In this document: piece by piece, positions 37,025 through 51,588 of the stretch
Layout of the letters: each line of letters starts with the position of its first letter
Numbering within the stretch: position 1 is the first letter of the stretch
From: Cryptomeria japonica
Taxonomy: Eukaryota > Streptophyta > Pinopsida > Cupressales > Cupressaceae
Length of the DNA stretch: 64,000 bases
NCBI RefSeq assembly: GCF_030272615.1
Contig: NW_026728925.1
Coordinates: forward strand, 250,001-314,000
Reading direction: 5' to 3'
Translations under genes and position numbers: made by a program
Notes under the pieces: generated by a model
Databases searched by the model: none
The model's input: only the letters and a program-made list of their open reading frames with translations
Told to the model about the DNA's origin: nothing

Positions 37025-37213
37025 TCAACAGCAACTAGGATCTGGAATGTTGCCTTCACAGTTAGGACACGACGCTAACATCTCCACAATTTCAAGCAGA
37101 TTATCAATGCCTGCATTTATATTCACTATTTTGTTGAGGATTGGTCGAGCAGAGACAGCGAGGGAAAACACAACGTTGAGCACAAGCAGCAGTGCCATAA
37201 CTTTCAGGAGCAT
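37025..37213 (-). CDS. Small secreted four-cysteine peptide, Ile32 form (unit 5)
   Basis: Predicted protein identical to the unit 4 copy (Ile32, A at 37119). Confidence 0.65.
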   Translation of the reverse strand: MLLKVMALLLVLNVVFSLAVSARPILNKIVNINAGIDNLLEIVEMLASCPNCEGNIPDPSCC

Positions 37214-37327
37214 CGATCTCGACAATACTAATTGGCAGAATGAATGTTAACAAATGAAAAAACGTATTCGGTTTAGCGAGATAGAGAGCGAAGATCGAGA
37301 ATGGTGATGGATAAACAAGGAAAATCG

Positions 37328-37375
37328 TATTTATAGAGACAGACGACGGCGTGTGAGTATGTTTGATCAAGTCAA
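37328..37375 (-). promoter_or_regulatory. Promoter of minus-strand peptide gene (unit 5)
   Basis: TATA box and W-box-like element retained. Confidence 0.7.
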
Positions 37376-37559
37376 AATTAAAATTTGTTCAACTAGGGTG
37401 ATATTCAAAGTAAAAAATGGCGCGTGGAACTGCAACATTTCAAGAGGCGACAAAGGGACTTTGAATATCAACATTGACTTATTCATATTGCACGTCAATT
37501 GTCTTCGCTTTCTATCAAGCATGAAAGCACCTTTAACACCAATATCACCAATTTCAATT

Positions 37560-37605
37560 TTGACCTATTCAAACATTTGCACTCCATCGTCCATCTCTAT
37601 AAATA
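37560..37605 (+). promoter_or_regulatory. Promoter of plus-strand peptide gene (unit 5)
   Basis: TTGACC at 37560-37565 and TATAAATA at 37598-37605. Confidence 0.7.
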
Positions 37606-37739
37606 CGATTTACCTGGTTTATACATCACCATTCTCGATCTTCGCTCTCTATCTCTTAAAAAATTCACTCGGCTCTTCTTTCTTCATTTGTAAACCAATA
37701 CGTACGTTTCTTTGCTTGATATTCATTCTGGCAATTAGT

Positions 37740-37964
37740 ATGGACAGATCGATTCATCTGAAAGTTATGGCAGTGCTGCTCATGCTCAACGCTATGGTTT
37801 TCCTCGCTGTCTCTGCTCGACCAATCCTGACGGAAAAAGTGAATACAAATGCAAGCGTGAACAACAATGATTCAATTGATAATCTGGTTGAAATTGTGGA
37901 GATGTTAGCATCTGGTTCTAACTGTTCAGGCAACATCAAAGATCCTAATTGCCGCAAAAGATAA
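37740..37964 (+). CDS. Small secreted two-cysteine peptide (unit 5)
   Basis: Asp2 form, identical to unit 4. Confidence 0.65.
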   Translation: MDRSIHLKVMAVLLMLNAMVFLAVSARPILTEKVNTNASVNNNDSIDNLVEIVEMLASGSNCSGNIKDPNCRKR

Positions 37965-38466
37965 AACAATGATGCATAGAGTTACTGTGAATCCAACGCA
38001 CATAACTAAGATTTTTCGCCACGGAAATCCGCGAGAGCTTTACATTATTTGGGTATTTTGTGGTCCATGGTGACAAGGAGAAAGAGAAATATAATTAAAT
38101 CCCTTGGACACTACTCGCTGACACATTTTAAAACCAGAACGCTTTCATCCATCTGGATTGCGTAATATGTAATTATTTTTCTGTATTCAAGAATATACAT
38201 ATTCAGCCCAATCAAATCTTAAATATCAAATTTGTTTCATTAAATATTCGTTTTCTAATTGTTCATTGTTTTCCACATTGAAGTTGGTGTGGTGGTAGCT
38301 CTAGTTTGTCGCAGAAATAACGTTTTCCTTTCTATTTCCCAATTATCATTGATCTTTTAGTGGTAAACTATCAAACTTATATTGAGTCAAGTTTCCCTAT
38401 TCCTCTTTGGATATCCCAATTACTTATACAAATTATACATATTACTTATTTATACCGTTAATTTAA

Positions 38467-40352
38467 GTAGCATAGGTCAACTTCTTGTGATATGATTAGT
38501 CAAGCAAGGAACCAAGCTCTCCTCCTCAATTGTCATTATTTTTAGTGAAAATTATTAGTAACAAAAAATGATACGTAGCATTATCTCAAAGGCATCATGC
38601 AAACCCTTCACATCTATCTGTGCTACATAATGTTAATTCACTACTCACCAAATGTGATATGGTCATACTTTTTCCCTAAACAAAATCAACAACAATCAAA
38701 AGTAATGGAATTTTAAACAAGTTAAACACTTATAAAATTAAAAAATGAAGCCATTAATGCAATGATTTCAAGAAAATAAAGCTATTTAGTACTATTATTA
38801 TAGCGAGAAGAATAAATGGATTTTATCTCTCTGTTTAGAACAGATTTCCTTCTAAGGTGAAAATTTTGCAACTAATTTTCCTAAGGTATTTTGTCAAGTT
38901 CAATTAGAGGATATAAAATATTGGAGGTGCGTTTTATGTAGTGCAACTTTCTTGGTACTTGAACTTGACACAAAATAAAAGGATGTTTATGTGCAGTCAA
39001 GTATGTCAAGTAGTGCAACTTTCTTGGCACTTGAATTTGGTAATTTTTCTAAAGCCAACAAAGTATTTGTGCTTCTTATCTAACTATGAATTTTAGTTCC
39101 TTGAATTTTCTTTTAGTTTTGATAGAATCAAGAAAATGCTAACTCAATCATATAATATCTAATATTTTGAAGGATAAAGTGCCATGGCTTATCTAACCAA
39201 TTCGCTAGAATGTTGGAGAAGTTTGAAAAACATATATTGAATGGTGTCCTAGCCAAAAGTAGGAATAATATTGAATTTGCTACAAGTAATTTTGGTCTAT
39301 TGGATTATTTCATTAAAAAATTGCTTGAGACTAGCCTAATGAATAAAAATTATATGTTTGGCCTTGCCAAAGTTATTATTTTTAATTGCTTCTTTTTTTA
39401 AAACTTTTTGGTTTTCATATGTAAGAAATATTATGTTACTTGACCTAAGAAGTTAATTATTAAAAGGAGAAACTATTGTTTACAACTGAAAGTAAGTTAA
39501 AATTTCTTTTCTCTTGAATCCCAATATCCTTGAAGTTTTTAAACTTTCTCAGCTTACCGCTAAATATTATTTAGACAAGAATAGTGATAGGTTCAAGTAG
39601 TTCTTAAGGTATATAATCAATTCTAACATGAAATAAAAGGTGTTGGATTTTGTTTGAAGAAATAAATTAGAGCCCTTTGAAATTAAGCAATTTGATGGAT
39701 ATTTTAGATTATTTTTCTAGGTACTAGGAATGTACTATAAGAAGCAAATATGCATATGTCTAATGCGCCTTCTTGTAAATATCCAAAAAATTATGTAAAT
39801 AGAATATTTAATTATGAGGCAGGGGTTGTAGCGGGATTCCATAAATCTATTATAAATTTTAAAATAGCTTACCCTCCTTGTACTTTCATATAGTATCCAC
39901 TCTTGCACACTTTATTGCAAGCCTTCTCTTTTGAATGGACTAAGTAGTTAGGAAAGAAACTAGTTTTATACTTCATTTGTGTTAGACATGTTTTTATTGT
40001 CTAATTAAAAACAATGCAATTGGATATACATTTGTCTTGTAGAAGTTATAGATTTTTTATTATTTCTTTACTATCCTTATCCTTAATATACTAGGATTTA
40101 TATAGCATAAGAATATCTAATTAAGTAATAAATTTTCTTAGTCCCCCTATTTATCTTTTTGGGTGAAATATTGATAAAATGAAGGATACAATATGTATCA
40201 TGATTGAAGAACTATAACCATAATTATGGCTATCCTATAGTTCATCATTACTCGTCTACTTTTATGCCTAACCAAGTGATATCTCTAGTAATCATATGGT
40301 ACATGTATGAGGTGGATAATATTTTATTTTAAGTAGCATTAGAAAGATGGTT
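38467..40352. repeat. Block A (unit 5)
   Basis: Same variants as unit 4. Confidence 0.8.
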
Positions 40353-40866
40353 CCTATTAGAGTAAAAGGTTTTATTTACTAAATTAATTTAATCATATTG
40401 ATTAATTAACTAAGTCACCTTTTCCTTTTTTCACTTAAGCTAAATTTAGGAAGCTTTTTGGGGAATTTAATAATTATTTTATTTCATGCATTCATCCCTT
40501 AGGGTTTGCTTTAGGGTTTTGATCTCCTTTATTAAACAATTGATCTCATTGTAATTATTCATTCTGGCAAGTTAATTCATTTGTGATTCTTCTTGCAATT
40601 GTCTCCAATTATTCTTGCACTCTCTTGTTTGTAGGATTTTCTCTTGTACGTGGCAGGTATTTGCATGCAGGCGATTATTGGGCATTGTGGAATTCATCAA
40701 TCATGAATTCTATCATGGTATCAGAAGTCCAGACCTGATGCACCTCATTCATCAAATTTGATATTTTCCTTATGAATATTTTTTGTTTGCATCTTGGGTC
40801 AATTTGAATCTCAAAATAAGATCTCTGAGGATTTGAAAATTCACCTTTTTTTGTGATCAAGGGGGG
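40353..40866 (+). mobile_element. Decayed copia-like LTR end with primer-binding site (unit 5)
   Basis: Primer-binding-site motif at 40716-40725. Confidence 0.5.
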
Positions 40867-41158
40867 CGCCTATTGTTTTGGACCACCACCACCAGTGGTT
40901 AGAGACCTCCTCCCCTCCCCGACTGCCCTCCACCACCTCATGCCATCAACGGACCACCACCGCGCCACCAGTTTCATTGTTAGAAGCCTTTTTGAGCCTA
41001 TTGGGATTTTTTTGTGATATTGGGAGCAAACAGAGGCGTTCTTCGATAAACCATATATTGAAGTAGAATTTATTTTAGATTTCATTTCTGGTTTGACCTT
41101 TTCTATTTTAGAATTGATGTAAACTTTTGTTTTAATCTTTTCTATTTTGTTTTAACCG

Positions 41159-41340
41159 TTATCTCGTCATACTAACTGCCAAAACGAACCTGAAGCAAAG
41201 ATGCGTGATAAAGAGAGTATATTGTATTTATAAACAGAGTGCAAGCGTTTGTATAGGTCAAGAGTGATATTCGGTGAAAAAGGGTGAGATTCAAAGTAAA
41301 ACAATGGAGCGTTGAATTGCAGCATTTTAAGAGGCTCGAG
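41159..41340 (-). pseudogene. Third peptide-gene promoter relic (unit 5)
   Basis: Start and early stop at 41170-41159. Confidence 0.75.
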
Positions 41341-42545
41341 CTCAAAAGATGCTTTTATTTTTCTTGAACCAAACAATACAGTAGAAGTTCAATGCATTTT
41401 TGGTTTCACCATTTTTCTTTTCATACAACCCTTTATAATTTATAAAAACGTTTTTCAATAAATTTTTTAATTTTAACCAAAATTGAAATGGTCAAGCAAA
41501 GAAAAAAAATGTTGAATAGCAGCAATGAGTATGCTGATCTTGAATGCTATTCATTATTGAAAAAGTGTCTTTGATGACAAAGTGGACGTTATGATAAGTA
41601 CAATAATTGAAAGGATACAATTTTAAAGGAAAAATCTTCAGAATCCTATCATCTAAAGTATCATAAATTGATGGAACCTCAAACCGTACATTTTAAAATC
41701 TCTCCCAATGGGATGTTTCTTTTGAAATATTTTTTTTGTGTGCAAGGGTGAGCTAGTCATAGTTCTAGTCTTTTCATGACCCCTTTTCTCCCAAGTACAA
41801 TAGTTTGGAGTTGAGATGCACTTTCTATTATTCCACTTTGGTTTTTTGTTCTTCCAATCATGGATCTTTAATTTACATCTTTATGTCTCTTTTACCATTT
41901 ATTAATAGGTAACATTACCTTTTAGCTATATACCATCATTTCATTCTTTCTAGTTGTCCTTTCCTTTATTGATGTTTTGTTATTAGCCTTAATAGCTTAA
42001 TAATCTTTGATGAGTGACCACTTTAATGAATTGTCAAAATTTATTTGTATCCCTTTGTTGTTATTGCATCTATATTCTTTTTTGTTTTCTATGAAGGAAG
42101 GTATAGTTAGAACCATTATGGTCCTTGTATCAAGTGTGCATGTTATAATATGATAGATGATAACTTTCATTTTCTTTATATGTCAATCTAACATCAACAA
42201 GAGCATCGCTTATCATAGAATCTACCCACCTATGTGGTACAGTTGAAAGAACTAACATTTGGCTTGTTGCCAATAGAAATTTTCTATTTGTCTACATGTG
42301 TTCAATCCCTTTGTGAGATGTAAGAGGATCATTTGATAATAATATGTCATGTTTCTCTAAAGACTTAAAAGGGAGTTTTTGTTTGAGATATCTCATTCTT
42401 TGTTGCTTGTGGCCTATGAATTTTTTATGTTGAGGCGTCCCCCTCCTCTTGTATTATGAGATTTTCCTTGTACCGACAAGTATATATTGATGTGTGATAA
42501 GATTCAACATATTTCCCACATCACTTCAACATATACTTGTTGCAG

Positions 42546-44380
42546 GTAGCATGTGCCAACTTCTTGTGATATGAGTGCTCCATACATACAACCAACCTCT
42601 CCTCCCCAATTGTCAATATTCTTAGTGACAAATAGCTGAAATGTGGCATTCTCTTCAATACATCACATAGGCTCTTGAAATCTATATGTGCTAGATAATT
42701 TTAATTCACCACTTAGCAATATGTGATATGGTAATAATTATTTTCTCAAAGAAAATAAACAACAATCATGTAATGAAATTTTTAACAGGTTAAACACTTC
42801 GAAAAATTAAAAATTAAACCATTAATGCAATACATTAGAACATGGGAATATGTTTGCCATTATTAGAGTGGGAAGAATAAATGGGTTGGTATAGCTCTCC
42901 ATTGACTAATTTTCCTAAGGTACTGTGTCAACTTCAAAATAATGTTTGTATAGTTTTTCAATTCTATTTTATTTAGTGCAGCATTTCTAGTCTTTAAATT
43001 TGATGCAAAATGAAAGGGTTTCCATGTGCATTCAAGTATGTCCTTAACTTCTCCTTTCAATATTAAAAAAAATATATTTTATCTATTTGAGAAAATTTCT
43101 TAAGAGGAAGATAAAAAAAAAAATTGTGCTCGTTATCAAACTATGATTTTTTGTTCCTTGGGAGATAGATAAAATTTGAGTGATTTGATGAGTTCCATAG
43201 AATGATAAACAAATTTGAAAAAGATAAAATTAATGGATGGTGTCCTAGCGATTCATTTCAAGAACATTCTTGAATTTAGGAAGAATATCAAATTTCCTAT
43301 ATGTAGATGGTATCTATTTGATTATTTATTTAACAAGTTTTTTGTGCCTAGCATAATGGATAATCATTATAGGTTTCACCTTGTCAATGTAGTTATCCTT
43401 AATTTATTCCTTTGTGAATATTTGTTGGGTCTCATATGTAAGAAATACTATCATAAGACCCATGAAGTTAAATATTTAAAGAGGGTAGAGTTACTTACAA
43501 ATACAAATAAATTAACAAGTTTTATTTGACCTAACTCCATGTTTCACTAAAACTAATTCCTTATGAGCTTGCCACTAAATATGGTTGAGACATAATAGTC
43601 CTAGGGTGATTTACTTTTGGAGGAATATAATCAAGTCCAATGTACAGTAAATAGTGTTGAAGACTTGCTCAAGAAATGAACTATAGCCCTTTGAAATTTA
43701 CAAATTTGAGGGATATTTCAATTCAAATTATTACATATTATGCTAGGTCCTAGAAATGTAGTGTAATTAATAAATATGCATATGTCTATGACGCTTGTTT
43801 TGAATGTTCATTTTTTTTAATGTAAATAGGCTATTTGAGTATTTGGACCATGGATCATACAGGGAATATACAAATATATTATTAATTTTAAAATCACTTA
43901 CCCTCCCTATATCTCCATATGGTATATCACCCTTTTTCACACTTTCTTGGAAGCCTTCTCTAGTTAATGGACAAAGTAGGTAGGAAATTAATGGGTTCTA
44001 TACTTCATCTATGTTAAAGATGTAGTGTTTGTTTGAATGAACCCTTTGTGGCTATATATACATTTCTCATCTAGAAATTGTAGAAATTTTTAGTATTTCT
44101 TTATTACCCTTATGTTGAATATATTACGATTTTTGTAGAAGAAGTCTGTCTAATTAAGTAATGAATTTACTTAGTACCCATATTTCTTCTTTTTGGGAAA
44201 AGGTTGATGATAATATAGGATACAATATGTATCACTATTGAAGAATTGTAATCAAAATTTATGTTTCTCCTATGGTTCCTCATTACTTGTTTCTTTATAA
44301 CCAACTAATAGTTATAGTAATCATATGGTACATGTATGAGGTGGATAAATTTCATTCTAAGTAGCATTAGAAAGATAGTT
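42546..44380. repeat. Block A' (unit 5)
   Basis: Majority-type copy. The T variant at 44744, shared with unit 1, lies downstream of it. Confidence 0.8.
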
Positions 44381-46067
44381 ACAACATTACCAATTTGAAG
44401 CTGAGAACATCACTATATTATTAAGGGAGTCTTATGATCTTGTGGCTGGAATGGTGAAAGGTTATGGACTAAAATTGTATAAGAAAATATATTAAAATCC
44501 CAAGAATATTATTCATAGAGTGTTCACTAAAATATTGGAAGGTCTTTTAATAAGAATAAATAATTTGAAGGGGATTATTTGTGAAGGAAATCCATAAAAA
44601 ACTGAGAGAGATGGTAGGATGGACAATATGGATAGGATGGTAGGAGCTGAGTTGATGTGGAAGTTGAATGATTTAGGGTATAAATGATGTTTCAATGATA
44701 TCAAAGACACAATGAAGATATAATAGATTCTATAACTTTTAAGTTTGGGAAACACACACATAATAAACATGTATTTTTTCCATCCCATTGACGGTAGGAA
44801 GAATGTGATAATTAGGCATAGTAGCTTATGGATATTTTTGGAGACAATTTCATGGAAGATGTAAGGAAAAAAAAATGTTTATAATTCTTCTCTAATAAAT
44901 CTCTATGGTAGCTAACTACCAATTAAAAGTGTAGAATTTTTGTGTGAAAAATGGAGATGAAACTCAAATAGCTAACTATCAATTGGCCAAAATATCTAGC
45001 TATACTATTGAGGACCAATTTATCATAAATGAGGCACTCAAGATAGTTGTCATATTTGTAGTATGTCACTAAAAAAAATGAAAAAGTGTAGGGGACCATG
45101 ACGCAAAGCTTGAACATATTAAATCTTGGTCCCCACAAAATGATTTGAAGCTTTAGGCAAAGCATATGGCCATGAATATTTTATAAAGGGAAAACACACC
45201 AGGGAACAATTATAGCTTGCTAATGTGATTGAATAGAACCCATTCAATGGTCTTGATTAAATTATTATTGTAAGAGAACTAAAGCTCTAAAGGCGAGCAA
45301 AGAACTTGACAATGTATGATTTTAATGTCAACATTATTATGAAGGAAAAGGTTTCCACATTGTTTTGTTAGAATTCTATCAACTCTTGTTCATGATTCAA
45401 ATTGTCTTGGCTTCATTAATATTTGGAATCAAATTAACTATGTGTGCTAAGCACATTACTAAAACCTTTGAACAAGATGAAATTTGCAATGGCCTGCTTC
45501 GTCGTGTTTTTCTTAATTTTCCTTTAAATTTTTACATTAAAAAAATTATATATTACATAAAAATTGGTAAACCCTAACATAATATTTGGAGTGACAAATA
45601 TACATTATAATGTGTATTAAAGCTTTGGTCAGATCCAAACCATAACGTACGGCCTGTTGTAGCAGGCTCATCATATAAGTTGTGTATGTTTTACAAAGCG
45701 CGATTAAAATCTTACTAATTTATAATCCTTTCAAGTATTATGGATAGGCCCTTTCTTAGTTTTCTCAAACACGTAACTTTTTGTGACACCATAGCAAAAG
45801 TCTGTTGAAATTTTTTATGTACCTTTCGTGAATCATATTTAAGATTTGATTAAACTGAATATGTATATTCTTCAATACAAATGAAATTATATCCACTCAA
45901 GATAGATGAAAGCGATCTGGCCTTTAAAATGTGTCAGTGGTTAGTCAATGGCGATAGATGATATTTCTCCCTATCACCGCAGATCTGGATTGAAAAATAC
46001 GTAAATGTATACTGGGTATCCATGGCAGAATATCTTAATTAGGTGATTGGATCCACAATAAGTGTAT

Positions 46068-46256
46068 TCAACAGCAACTAGGATCTGGAATGTTGCCTTC
46101 ACAGTTAGGACACGACGCTAACATCTCCACAATTTCAAGCAGATTATCAATGCCTGCATTTGTATTCACTATTTTGTTGAGGATTGGTCGAGCAGAGACA
46201 GCGAGGGAAAACACAACGTTGAGCACAAGCAGCAGTGCCATAACTTTCAGGAGCAT
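46068..46256 (-). CDS. Small secreted four-cysteine peptide (unit 6)
   Basis: Thr32 form as in units 1-3, although the flanking units 5 and 7 have Ile32. Confidence 0.65.
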   Translation of the reverse strand: MLLKVMALLLVLNVVFSLAVSARPILNKIVNTNAGIDNLLEIVEMLASCPNCEGNIPDPSCC

Positions 46257-46370
46257 CGATCTCGACAATACTAATTGGCAGAATGAATGTTAACAAATGA
46301 AAAAACGTATTCGGTTTAGCGAGATAGAGAGCGAAGATCGAGAATGGTGATGGATAAACAAGGAAAATCG

Positions 46371-46418
46371 TATTTATAGAGACAGACGACGGCGTGTGAG
46401 TATGTTTGATCAAGTCAA
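46371..46418 (-). promoter_or_regulatory. Promoter of minus-strand peptide gene (unit 6)
   Basis: TATA box and W-box-like element retained. Confidence 0.7.
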
Positions 46419-46602
46419 AATTAAAATTTGTTCAACTAGGGTGATATTCAAAGTAAAAAATGGCGCGTGGAACTGCAACATTTCAAGAGGCGACAAAGGG
46501 ACTTTGAATATCAACATTGACTTATTCATATTGCACGTCAATTGTCTTCGCTTTCTATCAAGCATGAAAGCACCTTTAACACCAATATCACCAATTTCAA
46601 TT

Positions 46603-46648
46603 TTGACCTATTCAAACATTTGCACTCCATCGTCCATCTCTATAAATA
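46603..46648 (+). promoter_or_regulatory. Promoter of plus-strand peptide gene (unit 6)
   Basis: TTGACC at 46603-46608 and TATAAATA at 46641-46648. Confidence 0.7.
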
Positions 46649-46782
46649 CGATTTACCTGGTTTATACATCACCATTCTCGATCTTCGCTCTCTATCTCTT
46701 AAAAAATTCACTCGGCTCTTCTTTCTTCATTTGTAAACCAATACGTACGTTTCTTTGCTTGATATTCATTCTGGCAATTAGT

Positions 46783-47007
46783 ATGGAGAGATCGATTCAT
46801 CTGAAAGTTATGGCAGTGCTGCTCATGCTCAACGCTATGGTTTTCCTCGCTGTCTCTGCTCGACCAATCCTGACGGAAAAAGTGAATACAAATGCAAGCG
46901 TGAACAACAATGATTCAATTGATAATCTGGTTGAAATTGTGGAGATGTTAGCATCTGGTTCTAACTGTTCAGGCAACATCAAAGATCCTAATTGCCGCAA
47001 AAGATAA
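46783..47007 (+). CDS. Small secreted two-cysteine peptide, Glu2 form (unit 6)
   Basis: Glu2 (GAG), otherwise found only in unit 1. Mature part unchanged. Confidence 0.65.
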   Translation: MERSIHLKVMAVLLMLNAMVFLAVSARPILTEKVNTNASVNNNDSIDNLVEIVEMLASGSNCSGNIKDPNCRKR

Positions 47008-47509
47008 AACAATGATGCATAGAGTTACTGTGAATCCAACGCACATAACTAAGATTTTTCGCCACGGAAATCCGCGAGAGCTTTACATTATTTGGGTATT
47101 TTGTGGTCCATGGTGACAAGGAGAAAGAGAAATATAATTAAATCCCTTGGACACTACTCGCTGACACATTTTAAAACCAGAACGCTTTCATCCATCTGGA
47201 TTGCGTAATATGTAATTATTTTTCTGTATTCAAGAATATACATATTCAGCCCAATCAAATCTTAAATATCAAATTTGTTTCATTAAATATTCGTTTTCTA
47301 ATTGTTCATTGTTTTCCACATTGAAGTTGGTGTGGTGGTAGCTCTAGTTTGTCGCAGAAATAACGTTTTCCTTTCTATTTCCCAATTATCATTGATCTTT
47401 TAGTGGTAAACTATCAAACTTATATTGAGTCAAGTTTCCCTATTCCTCTTTGGATATCCCAATTACTTATACAAATTATACATATTACTTATTTATACCG
47501 TTAATTTAA

Positions 47510-49395
47510 GTAGCATAGGTCAACTTCTTGTGATATGATTAGTCAAGCAAGGAACCAAGCTCTCCTCCTCAATTGTCATTATTTTTAGTGAAAATTATTA
47601 GTAACAAAAAATGATACGTAGCATTATCTCAAAGGCATCATGCAAACCCTTCACATCTATCTGTGCTACATAATGTTAATTCACTACTCACCAAATGTGA
47701 TATGGTCATACTTTTTCCCTAAACAAAATCAACAACAATCAAAAGTAATGGAATTTTAAACAAGTTAAACACTTATAAAATTAAAAAATGAAGCCATTAA
47801 TGCAATGATTTCAAGAAAATAAAGCTATTTAGTACTATTATTATAGCGAGAAGAATAAATGGATTTTATCTCTCTGTTTAGAACAGATTTCCTTCTAAGG
47901 TGAAAATTTTGCAACTAATTTTCCTAAGGTATTTTGTCAAGTTCAATTAGAGGATATAAAATATTGGAGGTGCGTTTTATGTAGTGCAACTTTCTTGGTA
48001 CTTGAACTTGACACAAAATAAAAGGATGTTTATGTGCAGTCAAGTATGTCAAGTAGTGCAACTTTCTTGGCACTTGAATTTGGTAATTTTTCTAAAGCCA
48101 ACAAAGTATTTGTGCTTCTTATCTAACTATGAATTTTAGTTCCTTGAATTTTCTTTTAGTTTTGATAGAATCAAGAAAATGCTAACTCAATCATATAATA
48201 TCTAATATTTTGAAGGATAAAGTGCCATGGCTTATCTAACCAATTCGCTAGAATGTTGGAGAAGTTTGAAAAACATATATTGAATGGTGTCCTAGCCAAA
48301 AGTAGGAATAATATTGAATTTGCTACAAGTAATTTTGGTCTATTGGATTATTTCATTAAAAAATTGCTTGAGACTAGCGTAATGAATAAAAATTATATGT
48401 TTGTCCTTGCCAAAGTTATTATTTTTAATTGCTTCTTTTTTTAAAACTTTTTGGTTTTCATATGTAAGAAATATTATGTTACTTGACCTAAGAAGTTAAT
48501 TATTAAAAGGAGAAACTATTGTTTACAACTGAAAGTAAGTTAAAATTTCTTTTCTCTTGAATCCCAATATCCTTGAAGTTTTTAAACTTTCTCAGCTTAC
48601 CGCTAAATATTATTTAGACAAGAATAGTGATAGGTTCAAGTAGTTCTTAAGGTATATAATCAATTCTAACATGAAATAAAAGGTGTTGGATTTTGTTTGA
48701 AGAAATAAATTAGAGCCCTTTGAAATTAAGCAATTTGATGGATATTTTAGATTATTTTTCTAGGTACTAGGAATGTACTATAAGAAGCAAATATGCATAT
48801 GTCTAATGCGCCTTCTTGTAAATATCCAAAAAATTATGTAAATAGAATATTTAATTATGAGGCAGGGGTTGTAGCGGGATTCCATAAATCTATTATAAAT
48901 TTTAAAATAGCTTACCCTCCTTGTACTTTCATATAGTATCCACTCTTGCACACTTTATTGCAAGCCTTCTCTTTTGAATGGACTAAGTAGTTAGGAAAGA
49001 AACTAGTTTTATACTTCATTTGTGTTAGACATGTTTTTATTGTCTAATTAAAAACAATGCAATTGGATATACATTTGTCTTGTAGAAGTTATAGATTTTT
49101 TATTATTTCTTTACTATCCTTATCCTTAATATACTAGGATTTATATAGCATAAGAATATCTAATTAAGTAATAAATTTTCTTAGTCCCCCTATTTATCTT
49201 TTTGGGTGAAATATTGATAAAATGAAGGATACAATATGTATCATGATTGAAGAACTATAACCATAATTATGGCTATCCTATAGTTCATCATTACTCGTCT
49301 ACTTTTATGCCTAACCAAGTGATATCTCTAGTAATCATATGGTACATGTATGAGGTGGATAATATTTTATTTTAAGTAGCATTAGAAAGATGGTT
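47510..49395. repeat. Block A (unit 6)
   Basis: Carries G at 48379 and T at 48404, as unit 2. Confidence 0.8.
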
Positions 49396-49909
49396 CCTAT
49401 TAGAGTAAAAGGTTTTATTTACTAAATTAATTTAATCATATTGATTAATTAACTAAGTCACCTTTTCCTTTTTTCACTTAAGCTAAATTTAGGAAGCTTT
49501 TTGGGGAATTTAATAGTTATTTTATTTCATGCATTCATCCCTTAGGGTTTGCTTTAGGGTTTTGATCTCCTTTATTAAACAATTGATCTCATTGTAATTA
49601 TTCATTCTGGCAAGTTAATTCATTTGTGATTCTTCTTGCAATTGTCTCCAATTATTCTTGCACTCTCTTGTTTGTAGGATTTTCTCTTGTACGTGGCAGG
49701 TATTTGCATGCAGGCGATTATTGGGCATTGTGGAATTCATCAATCATGAATTCTATCATGGTATCAGAAGTCCAGACCTGATGCACCTCATTCATCAAAT
49801 TTGATATTTTCCTTATGAATATTTTTTGTTTGCATCTTGGGTCAATTTGAATCTCAAAATAAGATCTCTGAGGATTTGAAAATTCACCTTTTTTTGTGAT
49901 CAAGGGGGG
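49396..49909 (+). mobile_element. Decayed copia-like LTR end with primer-binding site (unit 6)
   Basis: Primer-binding-site motif at 49759-49768. G at 49516 as in unit 2. Confidence 0.5.
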
Positions 49910-50201
49910 CGCCTATTGTTTTGGACCACCACCACCAGTGGTTAGAGACCTCCTCCCCTCCCCGACTGCCCTCCACCACCTCATGCCATCAACGGACCAC
50001 CACCGCGCCACCAGTTTCATTGTTAGAAGCCTTTTTGAGCCTATTGGGATTTTTTTGTGATATTGGGAGCAAACAGAGGCGTTCTTCGATAAACCATATA
50101 TTGAAGTAGAATTTATTTTAGATTTCATTTCTGGTTTGACCTTTTCTATTTTAGAATTGATGTAAACTTTTTTTTTAATCTTTTCTATTTTGTTTTAACC
50201 G

Positions 50202-50383
50202 TTATCTCGTCATACTAACTGCCAAAACGAACCTGAAGCAAAGATGCGTGATAAAGAGAGTATATTGTATTTATAAACAGAGTGCAAGCGTTTGTATAGG
50301 TCAAGAGTGATATTCGGTGAAAAAGGGTGAGATTCAAAGTAAAACAATGGAGCGTTGAATTGCAGCATTTTAAGAGGCTCGAG
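50202..50383 (-). pseudogene. Third peptide-gene promoter relic (unit 6)
   Basis: Start and early stop at 50213-50202. Upstream changes at 50388 and 50400 match unit 2. Confidence 0.75.
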
Positions 50384-51588
50384 CTCAGAAGATGCTTTTG
50401 TTTTTCTTGAACCAAACAATACAGTAGAAGTTCAATGCATTTTTGGTTTCACCATTTTTCTTTTCATACAACCCTTTATAATTTATAAAAACGTTTTTCA
50501 ATAAATTTTTTAATTTTAACCAAAATTGAAATGGTCAAGCAAAGAAAAAAAATGTTGAATAGCAGCAATGAGTATGCTGATCTTGAATGCTATTCATTAT
50601 TGAAAAAGTGTCTTTGATGACAAAGTGGACGTTATGATAAGTACAATAATTGAAAGGATACAATTTTAAAGGAAAAATCTTCAGAATCCTATCATCTAAA
50701 GTATCATAAATTGATGGAACCTCAAACCGTACATTTTAAAATCTCTCCCAATGGGATGTTTCTTTTGAAATATTTTTTTTGTGTGCAAGGGTGAGCTAGT
50801 CATAGTTCTAGTCTTTTCATGACCCCTTTTCTCCCAAGTACAATAGTTTGGAGTTGAGATGCACTTTCTATTATTCCACTTTGGTTTTTTGTTCTTCCAA
50901 TCATGGATCTTTAATTTACATCTTTATGTCTCTTTTACCATTTATTAATAGGTAACATTACCTTTTAGCTATATACCATCATTTCATTCTTTCTAGTTGT
51001 CCTTTCCTTTATTGATGTTTTGTTATTAGCCTTAATAGCTTAATAATCTTTGATGAGTGACCACTTTAATGAATTGTCAAAATTTATTTGTATCCCTTTG
51101 TTGTTATTGCATCTATATTCTTTTTTGTTTTCTATGAAGGAAGGTATAGTTAGAACCATTATGGTCCTTGTATCAAGTGTGCATGTTATAATATGATAGA
51201 TGATAACTTTCATTTTCTTTATATGTCAATCTAACATCAACAAGAGCATCGCTTATCATAGAATCTACCCACCTATGTGGTACAGTTGAAAGAACTAACA
51301 TTTGGCTTGTTGCCAATAGAAATTTTCTATTTGTCTACATGTGTTCAATCCCTTTGTGAGATGTAAGAGGATCATTTGATAATAATATGTCATGTTTCTC
51401 TAAAGACTTAAAAGGGAGTTTTTGTTTGAGATATCTCATTCTTTGTTGCTTGTGGCCTATGAATTTTTTATGTTGAGGCGTCCCCCTCCTCTTGTATTAT
51501 GAGATTTTCCTTGTACCGACAAGTATATATTGATGTGTGATAAGATTCAACATATTTCCCACATCACTTCAACATATACTTGTTGCAG

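Larger units (their letters stand above)
36173..45215. repeat. Array unit 5
   Basis: Same marker bases as units 4 and 7 for offsets 90 to 5185. Its base at offset 8572 is discussed with unit 6: the T there (44744) is visible at the far right end of this unit, so its last part resembles unit 1, whereas unit 6 carries G at the same offset. Confidence 0.93.
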